Source: Planctomycetota bacterium
GTDB taxonomy: Bacteria; Planctomycetota; Planctomycetia; Gemmatales; Gemmataceae
Length of the DNA: 54,900 bases
Assembly: GCA_009920765.1 (NCBI GenBank)
Contig: RFZJ01000016.1
Coordinates: 1-54,900 of the forward strand
Reading direction: 5' to 3'
Positions within the stretch are counted from its first letter, which is position 1. Every line of letters begins with the position of its first letter. Below, piece by piece: positions 9,528 through 17,875 of the stretch. A program made the translations under genes and the position numbers. The notes beneath the pieces were generated by a model. That model was not told the origin of the DNA, did not search any database, and saw nothing but the letters and a program-made list of their open reading frames with translations.

Positions 9528-10541
9528 TTGGAAATCGTTGCGCTGGTGGAATCTGAAGAACATGTTTGCACTCGGTATCGCCTAAGTGCATACAAAGGGC
9601 ATTTTGCAAAATCGGGCTATTCCCTGAAGTACCTCCCATGGCCTAAATCATTTGTAGGATTATTAAGCCTCGCTGCAAAACTTCAAAACAAAACCGTGAT
9701 AATACAGCGCAAATTGCCACCTTCCTGGCTTACATGGTTAATCAAGCGAAGCTGCAAACATTTGATATTCGATTTCGATGATGCCATTTTTTTACGCGAC
9801 TCCTACTCAAAAAAAAGAATGGATGACCCCTCCAAACTTGCAAGATTTGTCGCACTATCGAAAGCCGCAGATGCTATGGTTGCGGGCAATCAATTCTTGG
9901 CAAACGTCACAGCCGAACACACTAATACATCGAAAATTTGTGTCATACCAACGGTGATTGATACTTCAAAATATCACCCCAAGACTTCTCCCCCCCTTAA
10001 CGATTCTTTGGAAATGGTCTGGATTGGATCAAAAAGCACGCTTCAATCGCTTGAAATCATTCGTCCGATCTTAGAGCAACTCGGGAGAACTTTCCCCAAT
10101 CTCTCCCTTAAAGTAATTTGCGATTCTTTCCCGTCCTTTGAAAATCTTAAGGTTACCCCTGTGCATTGGCAGGAAAGCATTGAAGTTGCAGAAATTAGCA
10201 ATTCAGATCTTGGGATCTGCTTCATGCCTGATGATCGCTGGAGCAGGGGGAAGTGTGGCCTTAAACTTTTGCAGTACATGGCTGCGGGCCTTCCCGTAAT
10301 TGCCAACCCTGTTGGAGTGCATAATGAAATCATAAGGCACGGCCACAATGGTTTCCTTGCTAACACCTACGAAGATTGGTCAAATGCAATAGCACATATT
10401 TACCAAAACAAAGAAAAACAAAACCTCATGGGAAGACGTGGGCGAGAAATCGTTGATTCGCTTTATAGCGTCAATGCAAATGCAGAAAACTGGATTTCAC
10501 TACTGAATAACCTTGGTCAACAAAAACTTCAGGCAGGGTAG
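9528..10541 (+). CDS. Glycosyltransferase, GT4-like (GT-B fold)
   Basis: A 337-residue GT-B glycosyltransferase. The C-terminal half carries the GT4-type donor site: KCGLKLLQYMAAGLPVIANP and HGHNGFLA around residues 240-285. The N-terminal half has HLIFDFDDAIFL, often seen in this kind of sugar transferase. The start is TTG at 9528, supported by a strong GGAGGG five bases upstream at 9517-9522. No signal or membrane segment is obvious, so it acts at the cytosolic face. It ends 4 bases before a double-kinase gene, so the two are almost surely co-transcribed and may build or decorate an envelope glycan. Donor and acceptor are unknown. Confidence 0.82.
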   Translation: MEIVALVESEEHVCTRYRLSAYKGHFAKSGYSLKYLPWPKSFVGLLSLAAKLQNKTVIIQRKLPPSWLTWLIKRSCKHLIFDFDDAIFLRDSYSKKRMDDPSKLARFVALSKAADAMVAGNQFLANVTAEHTNTSKICVIPTVIDTSKYHPKTSPPLNDSLEMVWIGSKSTLQSLEIIRPILEQLGRTFPNLSLKVICDSFPSFENLKVTPVHWQESIEVAEISNSDLGICFMPDDRWSRGKCGLKLLQYMAAGLPVIANPVGVHNEIIRHGHNGFLANTYEDWSNAIAHIYQNKEKQNLMGRRGREIVDSLYSVNANAENWISLLNNLGQQKLQAG

Positions 10542-10545
10542 GGTG

Positions 10546-12273
10546 ATGACAAACTCAACTGCTGACATAGTGGCCAATGTGAAATGGATTTTTGCACCAG
10601 AGGTGGCGGATTCCAAAACCATCAGGGAAGAATTGTTCTCCGAGGGGGGCCTTCGCTTTTCACAATGGCTTAATTCAAACTTAGTAAAAACCATAAAAAG
10701 TGGATCGCACAGATCTGTGTATCAAATTCAACTGCCAGGCATGGATATTCACTTAAAACACAACCGTATTTCAGGCCCAAGGGCTTTTTTCAGGGAGTGC
10801 CTTCGCTCGACCAAGGCAAAAAACGAATTCCAGATGGCACTGGGTTTACTATCTCTAGGGATTCCCACCGCAGTCCCCATGGCTTTTGGTACGTCCTCAG
10901 GCTTTTTGCCCGATAGTTTTATCATCACCCATACTCTGGAAAACTCCATCCCTTTGAATGATTATTGGGAATCACTGCAAAATCAAAACTGGCAAGCATC
11001 ATGGGATAATAGACATGAACTCATCAAGGCACTTGCGATTTTTCTTGCCTCATTGCACAGAAAAGGAGTCGTTCATACAGATTTACACCCAGGCAACCTG
11101 ATGGTGCAAATCCAACAGCAAAAACCTTCAAGAATCATCATGCTGGATTTACACCCCGTGAGAATCCATAATATGCGCGTGCCTTGGGAAATAAGGCTGG
11201 AAAATCTTGCCATGCTTGACAGGTGGGCAGCATTGCACGCAAGCCTTACCGATCGGATGCGCCTTTGGGATTATTACACCAAAGAGGTGGGCGAATTTGA
11301 AGGTGCCAACACCTTCCCTTTCCATGATAAATACTGGCTAAAAAAACAAGTGGTCATCATGAAGGCGTTGGAATCAAACGCCAATTTGAAACTGTGGTAC
11401 AGTTTCGACAGGCGGTGCATGGGGAACAACCGTAGATTTAAAATGTTTCGTCATAACACCATCAAAGGCCATCATGTTGCAGACCTGGGCAAAGAATGCT
11501 TGATAGATCTTGTCAACCTTCAAGCAGAATCTGAGGGATCAAAACAATTAAAGATCCTAAAAAAGTCCAAAAGCTCTGAGGTCATCGCCTTAACGATAAA
11601 AGATGGTGCAATCAAAAAAAACATCATCTACAAAAAAATATTTGCAACTAAACTGCTTGATCCCCTACTTTCACTATTCAGGCAAGATGGCACTTCCAGA
11701 TCTTGGACCATGGGTCATGCCTTGCTCATCAGACAACTGCCAACGCCTAGGCCTCTTGCAATGTGGCATACGCATTTTATGGGATTAAAAGTTCACGGCG
11801 TGATTATCACTGAAGAAATACCTGATGCAATTGATCTACCAAGATATCTTATAAAAATCGACCAACTTGATGAACCTAGAAAAACTGAGGCATTACGCAG
11901 CATTGTAGAAAAAATCGCCCATTTGGTCAGAAAAATGCACGATCTTTCGGTCTCGCACCGCGACTTAAAATCCCCCAACCTCATGGTTTCTGAAAAGGAG
12001 GGGACCATCAAAATATGGCTGGTTGATCTAGTGGGGGTGCGAACCCACACTCGTCTTTCTGATGAAAGAAAAGCCCAGAATCTGGCCAGATTAAACTCAA
12101 GCTTTGTTAATTCCAAACAAATCAGCAATACAGAGAAGCTGCGTTTTTTAAGGCAATACTTAAGATGGGGGATGGAAGGGCCTTTCGCATGGAAAACCTG
12201 GTGGCGTAAAATAGGTAGGCTCACAGGCTTGAAGATAGCTAAAAACCAGCGTTCGGGCAGACCCCTTGCATAG
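10546..12273 (+). CDS. Two-domain InaA/WaaP-type (lipopolysaccharide) kinase
   Basis: About 575 residues holding two kinase-like domains in tandem. The first has HTDLHPGNL (from H177) and LDLHPVRIH; the second has HRDLKSPNL (from H471) and WLVDLVGVR. These correspond to the catalytic loop and the metal-binding Asp of the Kdo/WaaP/InaA kinases, which phosphorylate lipid A core sugars. Both copies keep the catalytic Asp and the metal-binding Asp, so both might be active. Upstream nucleotide-loop lysines look less standard, typical for this family. The start ATG at 10546 follows AGGGTG; an in-frame ATG at 10513 would overlap the glycosyltransferase. Coupled to the glycosyltransferase upstream, it probably acts on the same glycan. 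Confidence 0.8.
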   Translation: MTNSTADIVANVKWIFAPEVADSKTIREELFSEGGLRFSQWLNSNLVKTIKSGSHRSVYQIQLPGMDIHLKHNRISGPRAFFRECLRSTKAKNEFQMALGLLSLGIPTAVPMAFGTSSGFLPDSFIITHTLENSIPLNDYWESLQNQNWQASWDNRHELIKALAIFLASLHRKGVVHTDLHPGNLMVQIQQQKPSRIIMLDLHPVRIHNMRVPWEIRLENLAMLDRWAALHASLTDRMRLWDYYTKEVGEFEGANTFPFHDKYWLKKQVVIMKALESNANLKLWYSFDRRCMGNNRRFKMFRHNTIKGHHVADLGKECLIDLVNLQAESEGSKQLKILKKSKSSEVIALTIKDGAIKKNIIYKKIFATKLLDPLLSLFRQDGTSRSWTMGHALLIRQLPTPRPLAMWHTHFMGLKVHGVIITEEIPDAIDLPRYLIKIDQLDEPRKTEALRSIVEKIAHLVRKMHDLSVSHRDLKSPNLMVSEKEGTIKIWLVDLVGVRTHTRLSDERKAQNLARLNSSFVNSKQISNTEKLRFLRQYLRWGMEGPFAWKTWWRKIGRLTGLKIAKNQRSGRPLA

Positions 12274-12348
12274 CATTTCCTGGCTGACTCGCCTTGCGTT
12301 AAACTCAATTCCTGCTTATGCTTCCTGCCCGTTGAGAGAGATTTTCTT

Positions 12349-13266
12349 TTGCGAAAAGGGTTCGTAAAGTTGATTTTTGCAAGATTATTAAGCTTACTTC
12401 TGATCTCTATTTTAATTTCAAGCGGTTGTTCCACCTTTAATTTTAATCCCGATCAAACAACGGGAAAGGAAAGTGGCAAAGCAAACACATCCAATACCCC
12501 GATTTTACCGGGTAAATTCCTTATTCGCGTTGCTCCGTACGTGTTTCTCAGCGATTTTGAAATCCAAAAGGACCTTCCGCTTTTTGATGAACTCGCCAAG
12601 CTCCGTGATCAAGTGTATGGCGATTTAAAACTCCCTGAATCCTCAACCATGATCCAAGTTTATCTATTTGAAGATCGGGAAAAGTACGACAAGTTCATGG
12701 TTTCAAAATATCCCAAACTCCCCTCAAGAAGAGCATTCTTCGTCGCCCAGACCCGAGGCGTTGGAAGATCCGAAGACCTGCTCATTTATACATACTGGGG
12801 CGAACGCGTTCAGCAGGATTTAAGACATGAACTCACCCACGCTTTGCTTCATAGCGTTTTAAAAGATGTCCCATTATGGCTCGATGAAGGCCTTGCAGAG
12901 TATTACGAATTGTCTCCAGACAAAAAAGGGATCAACCGCCAGCATGTTGAACATTTAAGAAAAGATCTAAACAATGATTTCAGGCCCGATCTAATCAGGC
13001 TTGAACTCATGGACGAAGTGGGCAAAATGAATCGGGCGGAATACCGCGAATCGTGGGCTTGGGTCCATTATTTACTACATTCAACTCCAGAAAACAAAAA
13101 GGTATTGCTTGCCTTCATGCAAACTCTCAGGGAAAACCCCAGCCCTGGTAGCCTGCGTGAAAAACTAATCGAAGTCATTCAGCTTCCTGAATCTGATCTG
13201 CAAAACCACATCATGAAACTCAATCTTCCTTCCGCAGAAAAAGTACGCATCCCTGCTGGTTCCTAA
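12349..13266 (+). CDS. DUF1570-like lipoprotein with metallopeptidase motif
   Basis: A 305-residue exported protein. The first 27 residues form a signal ending SSGC, a plausible lipobox with Cys27. The core contains RHELTHALLHS, an HExxH zinc motif (H160, E161, H164), followed by LDEGLAEY with E180 as likely third ligand, the gluzincin arrangement. This layout matches the DUF1570-type putative peptidases common in planctomycetes. The start is TTG at 12349 with GAGAGAG upstream; no ATG fits. It probably sits on the membrane facing the periplasm. The substrate is unknown and proteolysis is inferred from the motif only. Confidence 0.78.
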   Translation: MRKGFVKLIFARLLSLLLISILISSGCSTFNFNPDQTTGKESGKANTSNTPILPGKFLIRVAPYVFLSDFEIQKDLPLFDELAKLRDQVYGDLKLPESSTMIQVYLFEDREKYDKFMVSKYPKLPSRRAFFVAQTRGVGRSEDLLIYTYWGERVQQDLRHELTHALLHSVLKDVPLWLDEGLAEYYELSPDKKGINRQHVEHLRKDLNNDFRPDLIRLELMDEVGKMNRAEYRESWAWVHYLLHSTPENKKVLLAFMQTLRENPSPGSLREKLIEVIQLPESDLQNHIMKLNLPSAEKVRIPAGS

Positions 13267-13340
13267 TTCCATGGGCCAATTCTCACTGCATTTTGTAAAA
13301 TATTTCATATAGCAGGATCCAAGAAGGGTACCGTTGCATT

Positions 13341-14033
13341 ATGCCTCGCTTCCTTATCACCGCTGGTGCCACATCTGTTGCCATTGATAGCGCACGCAAA
13401 ATCACCAACCTGGCCAAAGGCAAGACAGGCCAAAGCATCGGGGTCGAAGCTGCAATGCGTGGCCACCAGGTGTGTCTTTTAACTAGCAATCCCCATCTTG
13501 CAATTACCCAGAAAAACATCGAGACAATTTTGTTTGATTCCTTCGACGACTTACTTTCCCTTTTGGAAAAAGAAACTTGTAAAAACATTTACGATGCAAT
13601 CATCATGACTGCGGCAGTAAGCGATTACAGTTGCCATGGGATATTCCACACCCCCGACTTCAACACGCCGGTTGCAACATCCGGCAATGAAAAATTATCA
13701 GGGGGATACCAGGAATTATGGCTTAGGCTAAAACCTCTTCCCAAACTGATCGACCAATTTAGAACCATATGGAATTTCAAGGGCACTCTTGTTAAATTTA
13801 AACTCGAATCCAATATTGATGAACAAAAGCTATTACACCTTGCTGAACTTTCAAGACAGCACTCCAACGCTGACCTAATGGTTGCAAACCGTGTGGAAGA
13901 TGCAGCGATCAAAGCTTGGATCGGCCCCATAAATTCCAGTTACCAATGCGTTACTCGGGACAATCTACCTGTAATTCTTATCGATGCAATCGAGAAAATC
14001 TGGGAAGCAAAACAATGGCAAAAATCCTACTAG
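13341..14033 (+). CDS. coaB: Phosphopantothenate-cysteine ligase, stand-alone
   Basis: CoaB joins cysteine to 4-phosphopantothenate in CoA synthesis. The 230-residue chain starts directly with FLITAGATSVAIDSARKITN and KGKTGQSIGVEAAMRGHQV, the nucleotide-binding part of the CoaB domain. Further landmarks are IIMTAAVSDY, LRLKPLPKLI (the lysine-rich catalytic strand), LVKFKLESN and ADLMVANRVED. In most bacteria CoaB is the C-terminal half of a CoaBC fusion; here it is a separate gene that comes first and overlaps coaC by 19 bases. The reaction assignment is firm at the family level; CTP versus ATP use cannot be read. Confidence 0.85.
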   Translation: MPRFLITAGATSVAIDSARKITNLAKGKTGQSIGVEAAMRGHQVCLLTSNPHLAITQKNIETILFDSFDDLLSLLEKETCKNIYDAIIMTAAVSDYSCHGIFHTPDFNTPVATSGNEKLSGGYQELWLRLKPLPKLIDQFRTIWNFKGTLVKFKLESNIDEQKLLHLAELSRQHSNADLMVANRVEDAAIKAWIGPINSSYQCVTRDNLPVILIDAIEKIWEAKQWQKSY

Positions 14034-14641
14034 GCGTTACAGGCTCTGTTGCCGCAATTAAAATAGAAGAACTTGCAAACCGATTGCTTAATGAAAACCA
14101 CGAACTTAAAATCGTAATGACCAACCACGCAGGGTATTTTGTTTCGCCCGCAAAACTTGAATTGATTTGTGGCAAAGATTCCATCTTTACCGATGCCAAC
14201 GAATGGCCCAATAAAATGTATTCTCGCGAAGACAAGGTTTTGCATATCGAACTTAGAAAATGGGCGAACCTGTTTATGATTGCGCCACTCGATGCAAATA
14301 CACTTGGAAAAATGGCGCTGGGTTTGGCTGATAATTGCCTGACTTCAATCTGGCGTGCCCGCGATATTTCAACGCCTATAATTTTAGCGCCCGCAATGAA
14401 TACTCAAATGTGGCAAAAACCCGCAACCGCAAGGCATTTGAACCTCATAGCTGAGGAAAATGGCACCCTTAATTCCAATCCTGATAATCCCGATCGCGCC
14501 TGCGAAACCATCAATCTCTCAGTAAAAAACATGAGAATTTTACAACCTGAAGAAAAACTTCTGGCATGTGGCGACCTTGGGACTGGCGCGATGGCTTCCA
14601 TTGAGAGAATATGCGAAGCCGTTAAGCACTTATTATCTTGA
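14015..14641 (+). CDS. coaC: Phosphopantothenoylcysteine decarboxylase, stand-alone
   Basis: CoaC is an FMN enzyme that decarboxylates the CoaB product to phosphopantetheine. KILLGVTGSVAAIK is the FMN-binding N-terminus, VLHIELRKWANLFMIAPLDANTLGK contains the active-site histidine, PAMNTQMW is the substrate-clamp motif, and ACGDLGTGAM near the C-terminus holds the catalytic cysteine. The ATG at 14015 is chosen because the FMN motif starts there; an in-frame ATG at 13916 would add 33 residues read from inside coaB. The 19-base overlap with coaB implies translational coupling. Together the two genes replace a fused coaBC. Confidence 0.9.
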   Translation: MAKILLGVTGSVAAIKIEELANRLLNENHELKIVMTNHAGYFVSPAKLELICGKDSIFTDANEWPNKMYSREDKVLHIELRKWANLFMIAPLDANTLGKMALGLADNCLTSIWRARDISTPIILAPAMNTQMWQKPATARHLNLIAEENGTLNSNPDNPDRACETINLSVKNMRILQPEEKLLACGDLGTGAMASIERICEAVKHLLS

Positions 14642-14755
14642 TGAGATTACTTCCGCCATTCATTGTTTTTTAATGACCACTTTTATATTTTCTGATTTAA
14701 TAAGACCATAGCAGAACTGTAAGGCATAAGATTTTTCTCCAAGCCGAGGTATACC

Positions 14756-15700
14756 ATGCGAAAATTAGCATCGTTTATTATTTTCTTTTTTACATCCGCA
14801 GCATTTGCCGAGGAAAAATCATTCTCGTCAGGGCTGATGTTTTCACCAAACACGATGATGGAGAAAGTCTGGACTGGCGGTGAATTCACCGAGGGCCCAG
14901 CTTATGGAAAGGACAAGTGTATTTACTTTTCCGATATTGGAAATCGAATAATGAAGTTCGATCCTGCCACCAAGATGACATCTGAATTTCGTAATCCAAG
15001 CGGAAGATCAAACGGACTGGATTTTGATTCCATGGGAAGACTTGTTGCTGCTGAAGGCGCCAACACAGGAGGTAATCGCAGAATCACAAGAACTGAAAAG
15101 GACGGAAAAATCACCGTCATTGCAGACAACTTTGAAGATAAAAAATTCAATAGCCCAAATGACCTTGTAATTGATTCCAAAAACCGCATCTACTTCACCG
15201 ACCCGCGTTATGTTGGAAATGAACCCCGTGAACTAGACCACGAAAGTGTGTTCATGATCTCAGAAACTGGCAAAGTATCGATTGCAACCAAAGAATGCAA
15301 AAAGCCCAATGGCATTGTTATTTCTCCAGATGGAAAAACCATCTACATTGCAGAGAACAACCCTCAGGGAAACAAACAACTTGTATGCTTTACAATTGCT
15401 GATGATGGCACACTCAACAACAAAAAAGTTCTTCATGATTTTGGAAAATCAAGGGGCATTGATGGGATGTGTGTGGATGAAAAAGGTAATATTTTTGCAA
15501 CCGCCGGAACTGGAAAAGAAACAGGTGTTTATGTTTTTAATCCCATGGGGAAAATAATTGATTTTGTCAATACACCAGAAACCTCCTCTAATTGCATTTT
15601 TGCAGGAAAAGACAGGAATATACTTTATATTACCGCTGGTATTTCGCTCTACCGTATACAAGTCAATACCAAGGGTTATCATTTGTGTTGGCCCGATTAG
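14756..15700 (+). CDS. SMP-30/gluconolactonase-like secreted protein
   Basis: A 314-residue six-bladed beta-propeller of the SMP-30/gluconolactonase/LRE family. A signal peptide (MRKLASFIIFFFTSAAFAEE) precedes the propeller. Blade motifs include EFTEGPAYG, IYFSDIGNRIMKFD, GRSNGLDFDSMGRL, NSPNDLVIDSKNRIYFTDPR and KPNGIVISPDGKTIYIAEN; the conserved E, N and D residues would bind one divalent metal. The family hydrolyses lactones or related esters. Periplasmic location fits a sugar-lactone scavenging role, but the substrate is not determined. GAGG precedes the ATG at good spacing. It is followed 42 bases later by another exported beta-propeller gene. Confidence 0.88.
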   Translation: MRKLASFIIFFFTSAAFAEEKSFSSGLMFSPNTMMEKVWTGGEFTEGPAYGKDKCIYFSDIGNRIMKFDPATKMTSEFRNPSGRSNGLDFDSMGRLVAAEGANTGGNRRITRTEKDGKITVIADNFEDKKFNSPNDLVIDSKNRIYFTDPRYVGNEPRELDHESVFMISETGKVSIATKECKKPNGIVISPDGKTIYIAENNPQGNKQLVCFTIADDGTLNNKKVLHDFGKSRGIDGMCVDEKGNIFATAGTGKETGVYVFNPMGKIIDFVNTPETSSNCIFAGKDRNILYITAGISLYRIQVNTKGYHLCWPD

Positions 15701-15742
15701 GAATTATTGTTCTTTATGTGTTTGATTTCTGGAGACTCTTGA

Positions 15743-16666
15743 ATGATTCGCTTTAGTAGTTTGATTTGTATAATTTTGTTTTTTATTACAGTATTCATGC
15801 CCATAACCGCTGAAGGGGCTGACGTTCCTCTTAAGTTGACCCCCATGCCAGTCAATACGGAATTTGATGAAGATGACCCACTTTTAGTGCCTTCACTTAG
15901 TACACTTTATCCTGCAAGATTTTATTTTTCCCGCAAAAACGAAAAAGGCAAGTATTCCATTTACTACTCCAAATTCTTGAAAAAAACAAATAAATGGAGC
16001 ACCCCCGAAACCATTGGCGCTTACGTGGAAACCGAATCTGATGATCGCAGTTGCTTTCTTACCGAAGAAGGCAAATTCCCCCAAACCATCATTTACGCAA
16101 CTAAAAAAGACAAGCTAAACAACAACTTCGATCTGTTCCGATCGTTCAGGGACCAACCGGGCAAAGACATGGAGGATCGTGCCTTCAACCCAGGAAAACC
16201 TCTCCTTGCCCTAGATACTGAAACTGATGAAATGCACCCCTGGCTTACCAAGGATCAATTAACACTTTACTTCAGTAGAAAAACAAAAGATGGCTGGCAG
16301 CAGATGGTTGCCAAGCGTGTCAAAGGTAGTGGTACCGAAGGTAACTTTGATGCTCCCGAACCCCTAAAAGATATCCCGGTTGGGTTTCACCACGCCACCA
16401 TCAATCCATTAGGAAACCTGATGTTTCTTGAGGGGATTTCAGATGATGGGCGCTTGGAAATTTTTTCCTGTACTAAAACTTTAACCGGTGGTTGGTCGAA
16501 GCCGGTTTCTGTTTCCAATCTTAAAGATTCCACTGGTAAAATCGGTGCAAAGTCGCCTTCACTTAGCAGGGACGGCTTGAAACTATATTTTGCATCCGAC
16601 AGGGCTGGAGGGCAGGGGGGACTTGATATTTACAGTGCGACGGTTTCAGAGCTTAAATTGAAATAA
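15743..16666 (+). CDS. Exported PD40 (WD40-like) beta-propeller protein
   Basis: 307 residues with a signal peptide ending about ITAEGA and repeated PD40-type strands: ARFYFSRKNEKGKYSIYYS, HPWLTKDQLTLYFSRKTKDGW and SPSLSRDGLKLYFASDRAGG, with the last followed by GGLDIYS. Such WD40-like propellers occur in TolB and in many planctomycete secreted proteins, usually as binding scaffolds. No catalytic motif is visible. It follows the SMP-30 gene with GGAG before its ATG, so the two may be co-transcribed. Its stop lies 9 bases from the stop of a convergent gene. Role unknown. Confidence 0.8.
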   Translation: MIRFSSLICIILFFITVFMPITAEGADVPLKLTPMPVNTEFDEDDPLLVPSLSTLYPARFYFSRKNEKGKYSIYYSKFLKKTNKWSTPETIGAYVETESDDRSCFLTEEGKFPQTIIYATKKDKLNNNFDLFRSFRDQPGKDMEDRAFNPGKPLLALDTETDEMHPWLTKDQLTLYFSRKTKDGWQQMVAKRVKGSGTEGNFDAPEPLKDIPVGFHHATINPLGNLMFLEGISDDGRLEIFSCTKTLTGGWSKPVSVSNLKDSTGKIGAKSPSLSRDGLKLYFASDRAGGQGGLDIYSATVSELKLK

Positions 16667-16675
16667 ACTCAAATA

Positions 16676-17833
16676 TCATGGTTTCAATGGAACCAGCCCT
16701 AGAGATTCTTTTACTTCAAGAATCATCTGGGATTCATTGGCTTCGCACTGAGCCAAAAACTTTTCGACTACTGAATCCCTGGGCGCAGTCAGAGCATACC
16801 GAATAAAAGCCCGCTTCATTAAAGGGGCAGTGTATCCTTTGGTTCCATAAATACTTAAAATCTCTTGGGTAAACCCCCAATGCTTCATTTTTCGCAGTTC
16901 TTCAATTGCAAGATCCGCAAGTTCACCTTGTTTAATAGCAATGTTCAATGCCTTATAAATTTCGCCCTTGTCTGATTTGTCTTGCAATATCTCGCTTGCA
17001 ACTTTGATGGAACGCATACAGGAAAGTCTGGTTTGCAAGGGCGTATCATCCGCCCGTAAAAAATCATCAAGGGCATTCCAACCTTTATTGGGATGCAAAC
17101 GGATCAAGGCAACCATGGCGCCATCAAAAACTGACTGCGCCCTGGAATCCTGTAACTTAAGCATCGCGAGCAAAAAACTTATATCCGCATCGCTTCCACA
17201 TCCGCCAAGGAGAAAAGCATACAACCCCAAACGCTCTTCCGGCACTTTGGGGTCAAGAATCCAGCTTTTCAAAAGTGCAGGATTCATTTTTTTTGAAAAC
17301 TCAACAAGTGTAGAATCCGAGGCCTTGGCAAATTCCAAAAAAGCATCAGTCGATATTTCTCGCGAATTCGATTGAAGATAAGGCAGATAAAAGTCAAGCA
17401 GAGCAGGGCCCTTAAGATGCATTGCACCTAAAGCCCCAGAAGCATAATTAAAAACTTCTTTAGATGGAATTGAAACACCACGAAATACATCCAACTGCCC
17501 ATTTAAATAATCCGCAAACAATAAAATGCCGTTATAGGAATTTGCATCGCACGGCATGTATTGATTGACTGAAATTGAAGGTTGAAGCTTAAATCCATTT
17601 GGAACTACAAAGCTTTTTTGAACGGAGATATCGGTTTTTCCTTTTCCATCTGGTTCTAAGCTGGACTTAGTGATGAGCCCGAATAAGACCACCTTGGAGT
17701 TTGACTTTAAAGCCTGTTCTCGAAGAGAAAGAGACTGGCCATACCCTGCACAAATACTGCAGGCCGGGGTCTCTACGGCTACAAATACAACAAATAGTAA
17801 AACAGCAACAAAGAGTAAAGCAGTTCGCAACAA
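16676..17833 (-). CDS. Exported CxxC / helical-repeat protein, copy 2
   Basis: 385 residues with a hydrophobic signal peptide, then ACSICAGYGQSLSLREQALK at about 24-43. A beta-rich segment (VVLFGLI, GKTDISVQKS) and LDVFRGVSIPSKEVFNYASG follow, then roughly 230 residues of alpha-helical, HEAT-like repeats. It is clearly a paralogue of the gene just upstream at 17876-19039, which shares the CxxC site, the VLFG strand, the LDxxRGV-P segment and the helical layout. The start is TTG at 17833, supported by AAGGAAGGA upstream; no ATG fits. It is the last gene of a minus-strand set with a metal-type permease. The function is unknown; the cysteines could bind a metal or act in redox. Confidence 0.75.
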   Translation of the reverse strand: MLRTALLFVAVLLFVVFVAVETPACSICAGYGQSLSLREQALKSNSKVVLFGLITKSSLEPDGKGKTDISVQKSFVVPNGFKLQPSISVNQYMPCDANSYNGILLFADYLNGQLDVFRGVSIPSKEVFNYASGALGAMHLKGPALLDFYLPYLQSNSREISTDAFLEFAKASDSTLVEFSKKMNPALLKSWILDPKVPEERLGLYAFLLGGCGSDADISFLLAMLKLQDSRAQSVFDGAMVALIRLHPNKGWNALDDFLRADDTPLQTRLSCMRSIKVASEILQDKSDKGEIYKALNIAIKQGELADLAIEELRKMKHWGFTQEILSIYGTKGYTAPLMKRAFIRYALTAPRDSVVEKFLAQCEANESQMILEVKESLGLVPLKP

Positions 17834-17875
17834 AAGCGTCCTTCCTTGGACAAAGAATTCAAAATTACATAAGGC

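Noticed and set aside
11793..12434. 213-residue minus-strand reading frame opposite the double kinase
   Set aside because: It is the reverse frame of a well supported kinase gene and the start of the lipoprotein gene, has no recognisable motif and no ribosome site.
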